Assembly (NCBI RefSeq): GCF_000972845.2 | Contig: NC_040033.1 | Span: forward strand, 1,912,344-1,976,343 | Direction of reading: 5' to 3' | DNA from: Larimichthys crocea | Taxonomy: Eukaryota; Chordata; Actinopteri; Sciaenidae | Length of the DNA stretch: 64,000 nucleotides | Part shown: piece by piece, positions 39,201-42,828 of the stretch | Layout: each line of letters begins with the position of its first letter | Position numbering within the stretch: position 1 is the stretch's first letter | The notes under the pieces: model-generated | Seen by the model: the letters and a program-made list of their open reading frames with translations, nothing else | Databases searched by the model: none | What the model was told of the DNA's origin: nothing | Program-made: the position numbers and the translations under genes

Positions 39201-41640
39201 TGTTGATTGACCTTTTCGTCTCCGTTTCATTTTTCACCAGCAGCAGAGAAATTTCCACAACATCTGTTTGTTGCGTTTCACTTCTGTAGAGTGTATTACA
39301 CTTTTTCTGCTGCTGTAACAGGTGAATTCCCGCCGTTGCGGGATAAATAAAGTAAAAAAAGTATGATCTAAACTTTATAGTTTTTCATTTTTTAAATGTT
39401 AGTATTCTGCTCTATCATGTTTAAACTGATCACGGCCACTTTCAGCGCTCGTTTTGCACATCTGCACACAGTCTGTTTTTTGTTTAGGTTGAAAAGATAC
39501 TTCTGTCTGTTTGCTGCGTTTCACTTCTTTAGCGTGTTATGGAGTTTTCTATCCTTAGGTTACACGAGGTCCTGTGTGGGCCTTGAGGTCCTCGGCAGTA
39601 TTAGTTGTTTGTCTTTGGTTGGGAACAGTAGGTGCCAGTCTATCTCAACACTGTGCTGTCCAGGGTCAAAGAGACCTGTTGCTGCCTTCATAGACATAAT
39701 GGATAGCTTGTAGGGATGTAGCGATACATCGTGACACAATTAAAAATCGGTACAAATGCGTGACAACTCGCATCGGTTGACCGAAAAAATGAATCGTGAT
39801 TCTTGGCGAATGCGAGAGAAGTAGGATATGTTGTTTTTCTTCTTTTTTTAAATTTGAAATAGGTTACGTTTTCTTAAAAAAAAGTCACTGGTTGGTGGAT
39901 TCATTTGTTCAACGTCACGTGACTCACGTCACTACGTAGGTACGGAGCACAGAGTGAGGGAAGACATGGTGACGGTAGAAAATAGCTTTGAAACAGACGC
40001 ACCGAGCAGTTTGAAATCATTTTAGATTCCCTATATACACAAATACAACCGGTAAGAAACGGACAGACAAAACCAAAACAGCATGGAAATACTGCAAGAG
40101 ACTGCAACATATAGCGGCAACACGAGCAACATGCAGCAGTTTATCAGCCGCCACCACAGTGAGAAGCAAAGTAACGTCACGCCACCTCGAGAGCGAAAAC
40201 TGCACGTTTCACCAGTTAACAGCAGTTTACCGTGAGAGTGTTTCTAAAGAAAGGAGATATCTGTCATGTGTTTTGTTGTTTAAGATGCAAGTTGCACTTT
40301 TTTTTTATAAGAGAACACAAACTGTTTGAGAGTTTCTGTAAAGAAAGCACCTGAGATTCTTTTCCTACAAATAAAAAGATCATTTTATTTGGTCAGAATT
40401 TGTCTGTAGCTCATTTTGATTTTGAAAAAAAATCGTATCGTGAACAAAAAATCGTGACTCGAATCGAGTCGTGAGTCGTCATCGTGTATCGTTACATCCC
40501 TAATAGCTTTGTTGTTGACGTTCCGATCTGTGTCTCCAGACTAGAACATGCTGACAATAACACCTCCATGGGTAAAGACATTATCTTTGTATAGTGTTTG
40601 TGGTGTTATCTTGGGGTTTAAAGTCGATCCACCAGGATGAGTTGAACAGAGACCGACTCAGGCACTTCTGATAAACTTTGAGAGTGTCTCTAATTCTCAA
40701 TAAATAATACAGCATAAGACATTAGAGGCTCCTAAACACTTTCTGAACTCCTGACCTCAGCTTTGACCTTTGATTTCACAATTTCTCCACAACACTTATC
40801 ACCTCTCCTTCACATCTTTCCTCGACCTTGTGACGTTTTCCAACAAGGTCAAGGAAAAGTGGTTAGGAAAGGTCTTAGGAGACAAACTTGCTCCTATCCG
40901 AGGACATGTTGATGGATTTTTACAAACACAGTGTGTCGTGTACCGTTTCAGATCCCATCCACCTTCAACGCCAGCCAGGCGATGGCCTTCGACGGCTGTT
41001 TCCACGACGACGACATAGAGCTGACTCCCTTTTCCCGCCTAGCACCCACCCTGACCTCCAACCCCCTCACCACGATCCACCAGGATGAGTTGAACAGAGA
41101 CCGACTGAGGCACTTCTGATGAACTTTGACAGTGTCTCTAATTCTCTAATTCTCAATAAATAATCCAGCATAAGACATCAGAGACTCCTGAACACTTTCT
41201 GAACTCCTGACCTTTGACTTCAGCTGACCTCTCTGTTGATTCATTAAAGGCAGACATCATTAATTAACTAATTAATTAATTAATTAAGCATCAGTGCGTC
41301 CTTAACGTGCAGCTGCAGCACAAACAGCAGCTGCGCTACAAAACTGATGAAAATAAGTCAGACGGTTTAAAGATTAACCAGTGGATATTAATATAAAGTC
41401 ATTATTTTATTAACACAAAGTCATTATTTTTATTTTATCATGCTAAGCTAACGGCGGCTAGCCCGGAGCTAACACGTTAGCACGCCTGCTAACACCGGAC
41501 ACGTGACGTAGGACGGTACCTTCAGCAGAGCGGGTCGGTCCGGGTCCACAGCCGCTGACAGGGGAACACAGTCAGATGTTAAACATGGATTTATGTTCAG
41601 AAACACGTCTGTTCGGCTGTCTGTCAGCTAGCACGCTGTC
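2882..41640 (-). CDS. drosha: drosha gene (ribonuclease III), 5' part, exons 1-15 of a longer gene
   Basis: Drosha is the nuclear RNase III that, with DGCR8, cuts primary microRNA hairpins at their base. I joined 14 coding exons by GT-AG sites and matching phases: 854+69+304+142+161+81+87+87+72+82+75+170+125+100 nt = 803 codons without a stop. The order of segments matches vertebrate Drosha: Pro-rich and RS-rich N-terminus, acidic Ser-rich linker, then the central platform/PAZ-like domain. The two RNase III domains and dsRBD are not in the window; the last visible exon (2882-2981) ends in phase 0 and the next intron runs past position 1. Exons 2-7 are present twice because of unmerged contig overlap; only the copies at 29610-38814 keep the frame. 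The ATG at 38810-38812 follows an in-frame stop in the presumed 5'UTR, so the first nine residues of human DROSHA appear to be missing. Assignment is very secure; the coordinates of the 5' end are approximate. Confidence 0.97.
3234..3273. repeat. (CA)n microsatellite
   Basis: About 20 uninterrupted CA units. Confidence 0.97.
3646..3810. repeat. G-rich / purine-rich tract with GGC, GGT and GA repeats
   Basis: GGC and GGT triplet runs are followed by several G3-G6 blocks within 80 bases, then by a GA dinucleotide run and GGAAGG-type purines on the plus strand. Several G runs with short loops make a G-quadruplex possible on the plus strand. Confidence 0.85.
4587..5380. mobile_element. non-autonomous hAT-like transposon, 794 bp
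   Basis: Starts TAGGGTTGCAAA and ends TTTGCAACCCCTA, an inverted terminal match. It is flanked by ctcatcaa (4579-4586) and ctcatcag (5381-5388), an 8-bp target duplication with one mismatch, as expected for hAT. No transposase. An internal block of about 40 bp (starting GCATGGAAACAAAC) occurs twice, at about 4991 and 5151. Confidence 0.85.
7377..7501 (-). CDS. drosha: drosha exon 14 (PAZ-like / platform region)
   Basis: A 125-bp exon, acceptor CTCTTCCAG|AAGCC and donor CCTCA|GTAAGA. It encodes residues 729-770: [20 protein letters not shown], then [20 protein letters not shown]. The sequence is identical to mammals over long stretches. It leaves CA of a Gln codon completed by exon 15. Confidence 0.97.
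7895..8145. promoter_or_regulatory. possible enhancer: cluster of TCF/LEF-type motifs
   Basis: CTTTGATTGG occurs at 7901 and 8131, CTTTGATTCC at 7934, and CTTTGATTGG again at 6861. The reverse complement CCAATCAAAG contains the ATCAAAG core bound by TCF/LEF proteins. Motif reading only; no conservation data. Confidence 0.25.
8490..8930 (+). mobile_element. L2/Rex-like non-LTR retrotransposon 3' end
   Basis: The end carries the tail TTTGGATAAAAGCCTCAGCT followed by AAATG(A)-type repeats, a hallmark of fish L2/Rex-type LINEs and the SINEs that share their tail. Just upstream is a decayed C-terminal coding stretch ([16 protein letters not shown]), like the end of these LINE polyproteins. The 5' end is lost. 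Confidence 0.6.
8938..9260. mobile_element. fragment of a DNA-transposon-derived repeat
   Basis: Ends in CGGGCCGGATCGGACCCTCT and GGCGGGGCCGG, a GC-rich end I associate with abundant teleost hAT-type repeats. Termini and target duplication not resolved. Confidence 0.4.
9986..10155 (-). CDS. drosha: drosha exon 13 (PAZ-like / platform region)
   Basis: A 170-bp exon, acceptor TGTCTTTAG|ATGGTGG and donor GGCATG|GTGAGG. It encodes residues 672-728: [40 protein letters not shown] and [12 protein letters not shown]. This is almost identical to mammals apart from a Met for Thr at the junction with exon 14. Confidence 0.97.
10156..10997. other. drosha intron 12
   Basis: No gene or transposon recognised; short CA and GT runs near 10497 and 10620. 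Confidence 0.7.
10998..11072 (-). CDS. drosha: drosha exon 12
   Basis: A 75-bp exon, acceptor CCCTGCAG|GTCCC and donor CTACCTG|GTAAGA. It encodes residues 647-671 with [17 protein letters not shown]. The Cys-x3-His (CQQFH) corresponds to the CPRFH zinc ligands of the human protein. The preceding acidic segment differs from mammals. Confidence 0.95.
11073..11961. other. drosha intron 11
   Basis: AT-rich, nothing recognised. Confidence 0.7.
11962..12043 (-). CDS. drosha: drosha exon 11
   Basis: An 82-bp exon, acceptor GTGTCCAG|AACTAC and donor CTGAGAG|GTAGGA. It encodes residues 620-647, [20 protein letters not shown] then LYDWNLR, matching [28 protein letters not shown] of mammals. Confidence 0.96.
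12044..12378. other. drosha intron 10
   Basis: Nothing recognised. Confidence 0.7.
12379..12450 (-). CDS. drosha: drosha exon 10
   Basis: A 72-bp phase-0 exon, acceptor CATCGCAG|ATCCC and donor CCGGAG|GTCGGT. It encodes residues 596-619, [20 protein letters not shown] then MTPE. The His in YTIHF matches a zinc ligand known from the human enzyme. Confidence 0.96.
12451..14211. other. drosha intron 9
   Basis: Short CA run near 12703; a GC-rich stretch at 13200-13420. Nothing else recognised. Confidence 0.7.
14212..14298 (-). CDS. drosha: drosha exon 9
   Basis: An 87-bp phase-0 exon, acceptor GTTACAG|ACCGAC and donor ACCAAC|GTAAGA. It encodes residues 567-595, [20 protein letters not shown] then LFSHTPLTN, nearly identical to mammals. 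The intron to exon 8 is only 112 bp. Confidence 0.96.
14411..14497 (-). CDS. drosha: drosha exon 8
   Basis: An 87-bp phase-0 exon, acceptor TCTTTCAG|CCCGTG and donor TTCTTG|GTATAT. It encodes residues 538-566, including [20 protein letters not shown], matching [20 protein letters not shown] of mammals. The Cys in QCRSM corresponds to a ligand of the second zinc site. Confidence 0.96.
15064..15147. repeat. 42-bp tandem duplication
   Basis: The unit beginning acgaggtcaaagttttaaat occurs twice head to tail here, once in the overlap copy (about 27343). Confidence 0.9.
15231..17511. repeat. 24-bp minisatellite in drosha intron 7 (copy 1)
   Basis: About 2.3 kb of tandem units based on GCTAACTGGCTAAAAGCTGC plus TACA, with variants GCTAACTTTCTAAAAGC and GCTAACTGCCGGCTAAAGGC. 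The 24-bp period is a multiple of three, which creates spurious open frames with an [12 protein letters not shown] octapeptide. Units show many indels here. Confidence 0.95.
18058..18137 (-). pseudogene. duplicate copy of drosha exon 7, one base short
   Basis: Second representation of exon 7 in the overlapping end of contig A. It has 80 instead of 81 bp: a C is missing at the donor end, so the frame or the splice site is broken. Best read as the same locus seen twice, not a real paralogue. Confidence 0.85.
18138..19703. other. drosha intron 6, copy 1
   Basis: AT-rich, no feature recognised; matches 29691-31325. Confidence 0.65.
19704..19869 (-). pseudogene. duplicate copy of drosha exon 6 with frameshifts
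   Basis: Same exon as 31326-31486 with several 1-3 base insertions and deletions and a disturbed donor (CAGTGTCGG instead of CAGGTCGG). DSEVFDVIA is still readable. Errors of this kind and density suggest an unpolished consensus. Confidence 0.85.
20487..20627 (-). pseudogene. duplicate copy of drosha exon 5 with frameshifts
   Basis: Same exon as 32109-32250 but 141 bp with compensating small indels; the middle of the exon is out of frame while both splice sites remain. Confidence 0.85.
21614..22323. mobile_element. hAT-like element carrying 28S rRNA sequence (copy 1)
   Basis: Begins TAGGGCTGCCACAACGATTA and ends TAATCGTGGCAGCCCTA, matching inverted termini typical of an abundant teleost hAT family. 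Flanks are cccacacc (21606-21613) and cccaacac (22324-22331), an imperfect 8-bp target duplication. The middle is GC-rich and 28S-derived. No transposase. Confidence 0.85.
21821..21989 (-). pseudogene. 28S rRNA D2-region fragment inside the hAT element (copy 1)
   Basis: Read on the minus strand, it contains GGATCCCCTCGTGGGACC-like and CTGGGTCGGCTTGGAAAGGC-like segments and ends near CCCGGG. The order matches the D2 expansion segment of teleost 28S rRNA. Indels and a lost internal block make it non-functional. Confidence 0.8.
23319..23619 (-). pseudogene. duplicate copy of drosha exon 4 with frameshifts
   Basis: Same exon as 36697-37000 but 301 bp, with scattered single-base losses in the Arg/Glu codons and a missing base at the donor. 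Confidence 0.85.
24424..24489 (-). pseudogene. duplicate copy of drosha exon 3 with lost acceptor
   Basis: Matches 37811-37879 with several deletions; the acceptor reads TTCACGGGAG instead of TTCACAGGGAG, so AG is lost. Confidence 0.8.
24569..25411 (-). pseudogene. duplicate copy of drosha exon 2 with frameshifts
   Basis: Matches 37959-38814 but is 13 bp shorter. The ATG (25409-25407) and the first residues are readable, then the frame shifts repeatedly. Same locus as the intact copy. Confidence 0.85.
26292..26991. mobile_element. hAT-like element with BED-finger remnant (copy 1, cut by the gap)
   Basis: Starts TAGGGATGTAACGATGCATC after a flank ending atagcttg and runs into the contig end. 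It retains a plus-strand remnant with C-K-Y-C and [10 protein letters not shown], the pattern of a BED-type zinc finger from a hAT transposase. Confidence 0.8.
26992..27001. other. assembly gap, 10 N
   Basis: Ten N between contigs A and B. The flanks overlap by about 12 kb, so there is no real missing sequence here. Confidence 0.98.
27466..29054. repeat. 24-bp minisatellite in drosha intron 7 (copy 2)
   Basis: Same unit family as in copy 1 but about 1.6 kb long and more regular. Adjacent units create AGCTG-CTA-CAGCT, a short perfect inverted repeat once per unit. The array length differs by about 0.7 kb between copies. Confidence 0.95.
29610..29690 (-). CDS. drosha: drosha exon 7 (zinc-site Cys-x-Cys), intact copy
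   Basis: An 81-bp, phase-0 exon, acceptor TGTCCAG|ATGAATG and donor GAGGAG|GTATGAC. It encodes [20 protein letters not shown] then SIYPGEE (residues 511-537). The Cys-x-Cys and following His are ligands of one of the two zinc sites described in the human Drosha structure (ligand roles recalled from the family, not visible in DNA). Confidence 0.95.
29691..31325. other. drosha intron 6
   Basis: AT-rich, no feature recognised. Confidence 0.65.
31326..31486 (-). CDS. drosha: drosha exon 6 (acidic Ser linker and platform start), intact copy
   Basis: A 161-bp exon, acceptor TTTCCAG|ATGACAG and donor GGGCAG|GTCGGT. Residues 457-510 contain an acidic Ser-rich stretch ([16 protein letters not shown]) and then the near-invariant [20 protein letters not shown] and LWYNDPGQ. 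This is one of the most conserved segments of vertebrate Drosha outside the catalytic domains. Confidence 0.96.
31487..32108. other. drosha intron 5
   Basis: No feature recognised; matches 19870-20486. Confidence 0.65.
32109..32250 (-). CDS. drosha: drosha exon 5, intact copy
   Basis: A 142-bp exon with acceptor CTGTTCAG|GGAGACTC and donor CCCAG|GTGGGT. It encodes residues 410-456, including [20 protein letters not shown] and KLDEDP, close to mammalian [20 protein letters not shown]. It leaves one base of a split codon. Confidence 0.95.
32984..33056 (+). mobile_element. short non-LTR retroposon tail, present only in copy 2
   Basis: About 73 bp ending GGGCTATACAAATAAAATTG followed by ATTTGATTTG-type repeats, a tail typical of fish non-LTR retroposons. 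At the matching site in copy 1 (about 21317) TTTTTGCCTTTCCTGTAATT runs through without it. Confidence 0.8.
33359..34072. mobile_element. hAT-like element carrying 28S rRNA sequence (copy 2, short form)
   Basis: Termini TAGGGCTGCCAC and GTGGCAGCCCTA; flanks cccacacc (33351-33358) and cccaaacc (34073-34080), an 8-bp duplication with one mismatch. Same insertion as 21614-22323. The interior has AT-rich arms with CGATTAGTCGACTAATCG-type palindromes around a GC-rich core. Confidence 0.87.
33573..33741 (-). pseudogene. 28S rRNA D2-region fragment inside the hAT element (copy 2)
   Basis: On the minus strand it runs from CCGCGCAGTCTGCCCGGGGG through GGATCCCCTCGTGGGACC to CGGCTTGGAAAGGCTCG, then jumps to CCTGCCCGGACC. 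The jump omits about 47 bp that are present in the copy at 35101-35355. Confidence 0.85.
34894..34903. other. assembly gap, 10 N
   Basis: Ten N between contigs B and C. The last 1.3 kb of B recur in C at about 35120-36519. Confidence 0.98.
34904..35693. mobile_element. same hAT insertion, longer form, left end cut by the gap
   Basis: The right end (GTGGCAGCCCTA then cccaaacc) and flank are identical to 34072, so this is the same locus. The interior, 34904-35130, has sequence (for example GCGGGCCACATCAACTTGCC) missing from the other two copies, and the 28S part is longer. Confidence 0.75.
35101..35355 (-). pseudogene. 28S rRNA D2-region fragment, longest copy
   Basis: 255 bp read on the minus strand: CCGCGCAGTCTGCCCGGGGG, GGATCCCCTCGTGGGACC, GTGTGCCGCGACCGGCTCTG, GGTCGGCTTGGAAAGGC, GTGCGAGCTTTACAGCGCCC, CTTCCCGGGGC, in the order found in the D2 segment of teleost 28S rRNA. 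It lies in drosha intron 4 in the sense orientation. Too short and diverged to be a working rRNA. Confidence 0.88.
35694..36696. other. drosha intron 4, part next to exon 4
   Basis: Nothing recognised beyond the hAT element to its left; 35694-36518 repeats the end of contig B. Confidence 0.65.
36697..37000 (-). CDS. drosha: drosha exon 4 (RS/charged region to start of central domain), intact copy
   Basis: A 304-bp exon with acceptor CTTGCAG|CCGGTC and donor CAAGTG|GTACTG. It encodes residues 308-409: [15 protein letters not shown], then a run of alternating Arg/Glu and Lys/Glu, then the conserved block [17 protein letters not shown] and NDPMDQV. The last part corresponds to LLKPVWIRCTHSENYYSSDPMDQV of mammals and marks the start of the structured central domain. 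The Lys/Glu run is longer than I recall for mammals. Confidence 0.95.
37001..37810. other. drosha intron 3
   Basis: AT-rich, nothing recognised; a stretch of about 45 bp near 37330-37390 is missing from copy 1. Confidence 0.65.
37811..37879 (-). CDS. drosha: drosha exon 3 (RS-rich), intact copy
   Basis: A 69-bp exon with acceptor TTCACAG|GGAGCGG and donor CGAAG|GTACAC. It enters and leaves in the same phase and encodes [20 protein letters not shown], continuing the Arg/Ser-dipeptide region (residues 285-308). This corresponds to the RERHRHRDNRRSPS region of mammalian Drosha. Confidence 0.93.
37959..38814 (-). CDS. drosha: drosha exon 2 (start codon; Pro-rich region and start of RS region), intact copy
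   Basis: Begins at the acceptor TTGTCCACAG|TC; the ATG at 38812-38810 opens [14 protein letters not shown], which lines up with MSFHPGRGCPRG of mammalian Drosha. The exon encodes residues 1-285: a long Pro/Tyr/His-rich stretch (about 1-195), then Arg/Ser/Asp-rich sequence with SPDRRGR and [10 protein letters not shown]. It ends at the donor CAG|GTACGT with two bases of the next codon. The N-terminus of Drosha is thought to be disordered and to serve nuclear localisation and phosphorylation rather than catalysis. The opposite strand is also open over long stretches, which is a composition effect. Confidence 0.96.
38815..39710. other. drosha intron 1, part next to exon 2
   Basis: Contains a diverged internal tandem repeat: a block starting ATCACGGCCACTTTCAG near 38945 recurs near 39430 (cacgtctgcacac, tctgtttgttt). 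Function unknown. Confidence 0.6.
39711..40502. mobile_element. hAT-like element with BED-finger remnant, 792 bp
   Basis: Starts TAGGGATGTAGCGATACATC and ends ATCGTTACATCCCTA; flanks atagcttg (39703-39710) and atagcttt (40503-40510), an 8-bp target duplication with one mismatch. A plus-strand remnant reads KYCKRLQHI and [11 protein letters not shown], a degraded BED-type zinc finger. The first Cys has become Trp here (TGG), while copy 1 has TGT. The transposase core is deleted, so the element could move only with help from a related hAT. Confidence 0.87.
40625..40757 (+). pseudogene. partial copy of the 3' end of the adjacent terminal exon
   Basis: Repeats the last 14 codons ([14 protein letters not shown], stop) and 3'UTR with AATAAA (40699) of the exon at 40952-41119. 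The codons before it are not related. Distance between copies about 450 bp. Confidence 0.8.
40952..41119 (+). CDS. orphan 3'-terminal exon of an unrecognised gene, antisense in drosha intron 1
   Basis: A plus-strand acceptor (GTACCGTTTCAG|ATCCC) is followed by 55 open codons ([35 protein letters not shown], ending [11 protein letters not shown]) and TGA at 41117-41119. An AATAAA follows at 41155. It looks like a genuine last coding exon, but I find no upstream exons on the plus strand and do not recognise the protein. It could be the last exon of a gene whose other exons I missed, or a piece of a gene copied into this intron. Confidence 0.5.
   Translation: MPSTFNASQAMAFDGCFHDDDIELTPFSRLAPTLTSNPLTTIHQDELNRDRLRHF
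41520..41640 (-). other. drosha: drosha exon 1, non-coding (5'UTR), 5' end approximate
   Basis: On the minus strand a splice donor (GAAG|GTACCG) sits at 41519/41520, just inside a GC-rich segment. Joining it to the acceptor at 38815 gives a leader with an in-frame TGA and then the ATG of exon 2, with no ATG between them. The transcription start is not visible; I set it loosely below the CCAAT boxes at 41729 and 41761. Inference from splice site, base composition and position. Confidence 0.6.
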
Positions 41641-41790
41641 CACAGAGAGAGAGAGGGGGGAGGACCGTTCCGACCCGGCCGTGTTTGGTTCCGGTCGGAA
41701 CGGTTAGAGTGAGGGAAACAAAAGAGGACCAATCGCATTGAGAGGCGCCGGGGTCGTCGACCAATGGGAGGGCAGGGTTTAGAGTTTGAA
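41641..41790 (-). promoter_or_regulatory. probable drosha promoter
   Basis: GC-rich, CpG-containing, TATA-less stretch directly upstream of exon 1. Two CCAAT boxes (41729 and 41761, plus orientation) could bind NF-Y. A perfect 12-bp inverted repeat, accgttccgacc (41664-41675) and ggtcggaacggt (41693-41704), separates them from exon 1. Confidence 0.5.
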
Positions 41791-41876
41791 GGGTGTCACA
41801 CTGAAATGAGACAGCAGAGTGGGAACCAATGAAGTGATAAACAAACATATAAATATTTATGAATGATTTTAATGTA

Positions 41877-41936
41877 GATGGATGGATGGATGGATGGATG
41901 GACAGGTGGATGGATGATGGATGGATGGACAGATGG

Positions 41937-41972
<36 letters not shown>

Positions 41973-41983
41973 ATGGATGGACA
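41877..41983. repeat. (ATGG)n microsatellite
   Basis: About 107 bp of GATG units with a few interruptions (gacagg, gatgatgg, gacgg). Confidence 0.97.
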
Positions 41984-42029
41984 GTGTGTCCGTGTCAGAC
42001 CCCCTGTAGGGAAAGCTTGTTTGTCTGGT

Positions 42030-42730
42030 AACCATGGTAACAACAACAAATTAATTAGACTCCTGTTTAAAAGGGATGTCACAACAGTTCCACGCGTGGT
42101 CTCATACTGGAATAAATTCATGGAACGCACTGACTGGAAAAAGATCTTACCCAACCAATATCTGTTAACCACAGTGAGAGAAATTTCATTTATAATAATT
42201 CATAGATTTTATCCATCCAATGATCATGGAAGATTAAAAAAAAGACATTGATGTGAAATGCACTTTCTGCTCTGAACATATTGAAACAGTTACTTGTTTC
42301 TTTTGGCACTTTGTCCAAAGTCTGCGGATTGATCTCTGTAACTTTATTGCTAAAAAAATGTTGATAAAGATTTGACGTTGTTTTGGAGGGATGTACTATT
42401 TGGGCTCTTTAACAAAAATAGAGAAAAATTAAACATTTATTATTAATTTCATCATACTGACGGCGAAATTTCATATTTATAAATGTAAATTTAGTCGAAG
42501 AAAACCATCTTTTGTTGCCTTTCACAGTGAGCTCAGGCAGTACATCGTTTCCATTACATTTCCTAACAACACAAAAGCGATTCAAACGGTTAATATTTGT
42601 GAACATTTAAATATACTAGTGTAAGCTCTTTCTCCCCCTGGTGTAGAATATACATGTGAAATGCTTTTGTAATGATTTGTATGTTTGTGTTTGTTTGTTT
42701 GTGAAACAAAGTTCTAATAAAAAAAATAAA

Positions 42731-42732
<2 letters not shown>
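42030..42732 (+). mobile_element. 3' end of an L1-type LINE (ORF2 C-terminus)
   Basis: Plus-strand frames, joined over at least one frameshift, read [26 protein letters not shown] and then KCTFCSEHIETVTCFFWHF. This Cys-x2-Cys...His-rich zinc knuckle is typical of the C-terminus of fish L1-like reverse transcriptases. The element ends in an A-rich stretch with AATAAA and passes into the GATA repeat. 5'-truncated and broken. Confidence 0.8.

Positions 42733-42828
<96 letters not shown>
42733..42828. repeat. (GATA)n microsatellite
   Basis: 24 perfect AGAT units directly after the LINE tail. Confidence 0.98.

Larger units (their letters stand above)
27002..40398. repeat. overlap copy 2 (contigs B and C), same locus as 14729-26991
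   Basis: Same order of exons 7 to 2, minisatellite and hAT elements as in copy 1, but with intact exons. It is broken by the second gap and a further overlap. Confidence 0.93.

Noticed and set aside
41859..42251. 130-codon plus-strand protein beginning with a WMDG repeat
   Set aside because: The repeat is the ATGG microsatellite; the rest is the decayed C-terminus of an L1-like LINE.
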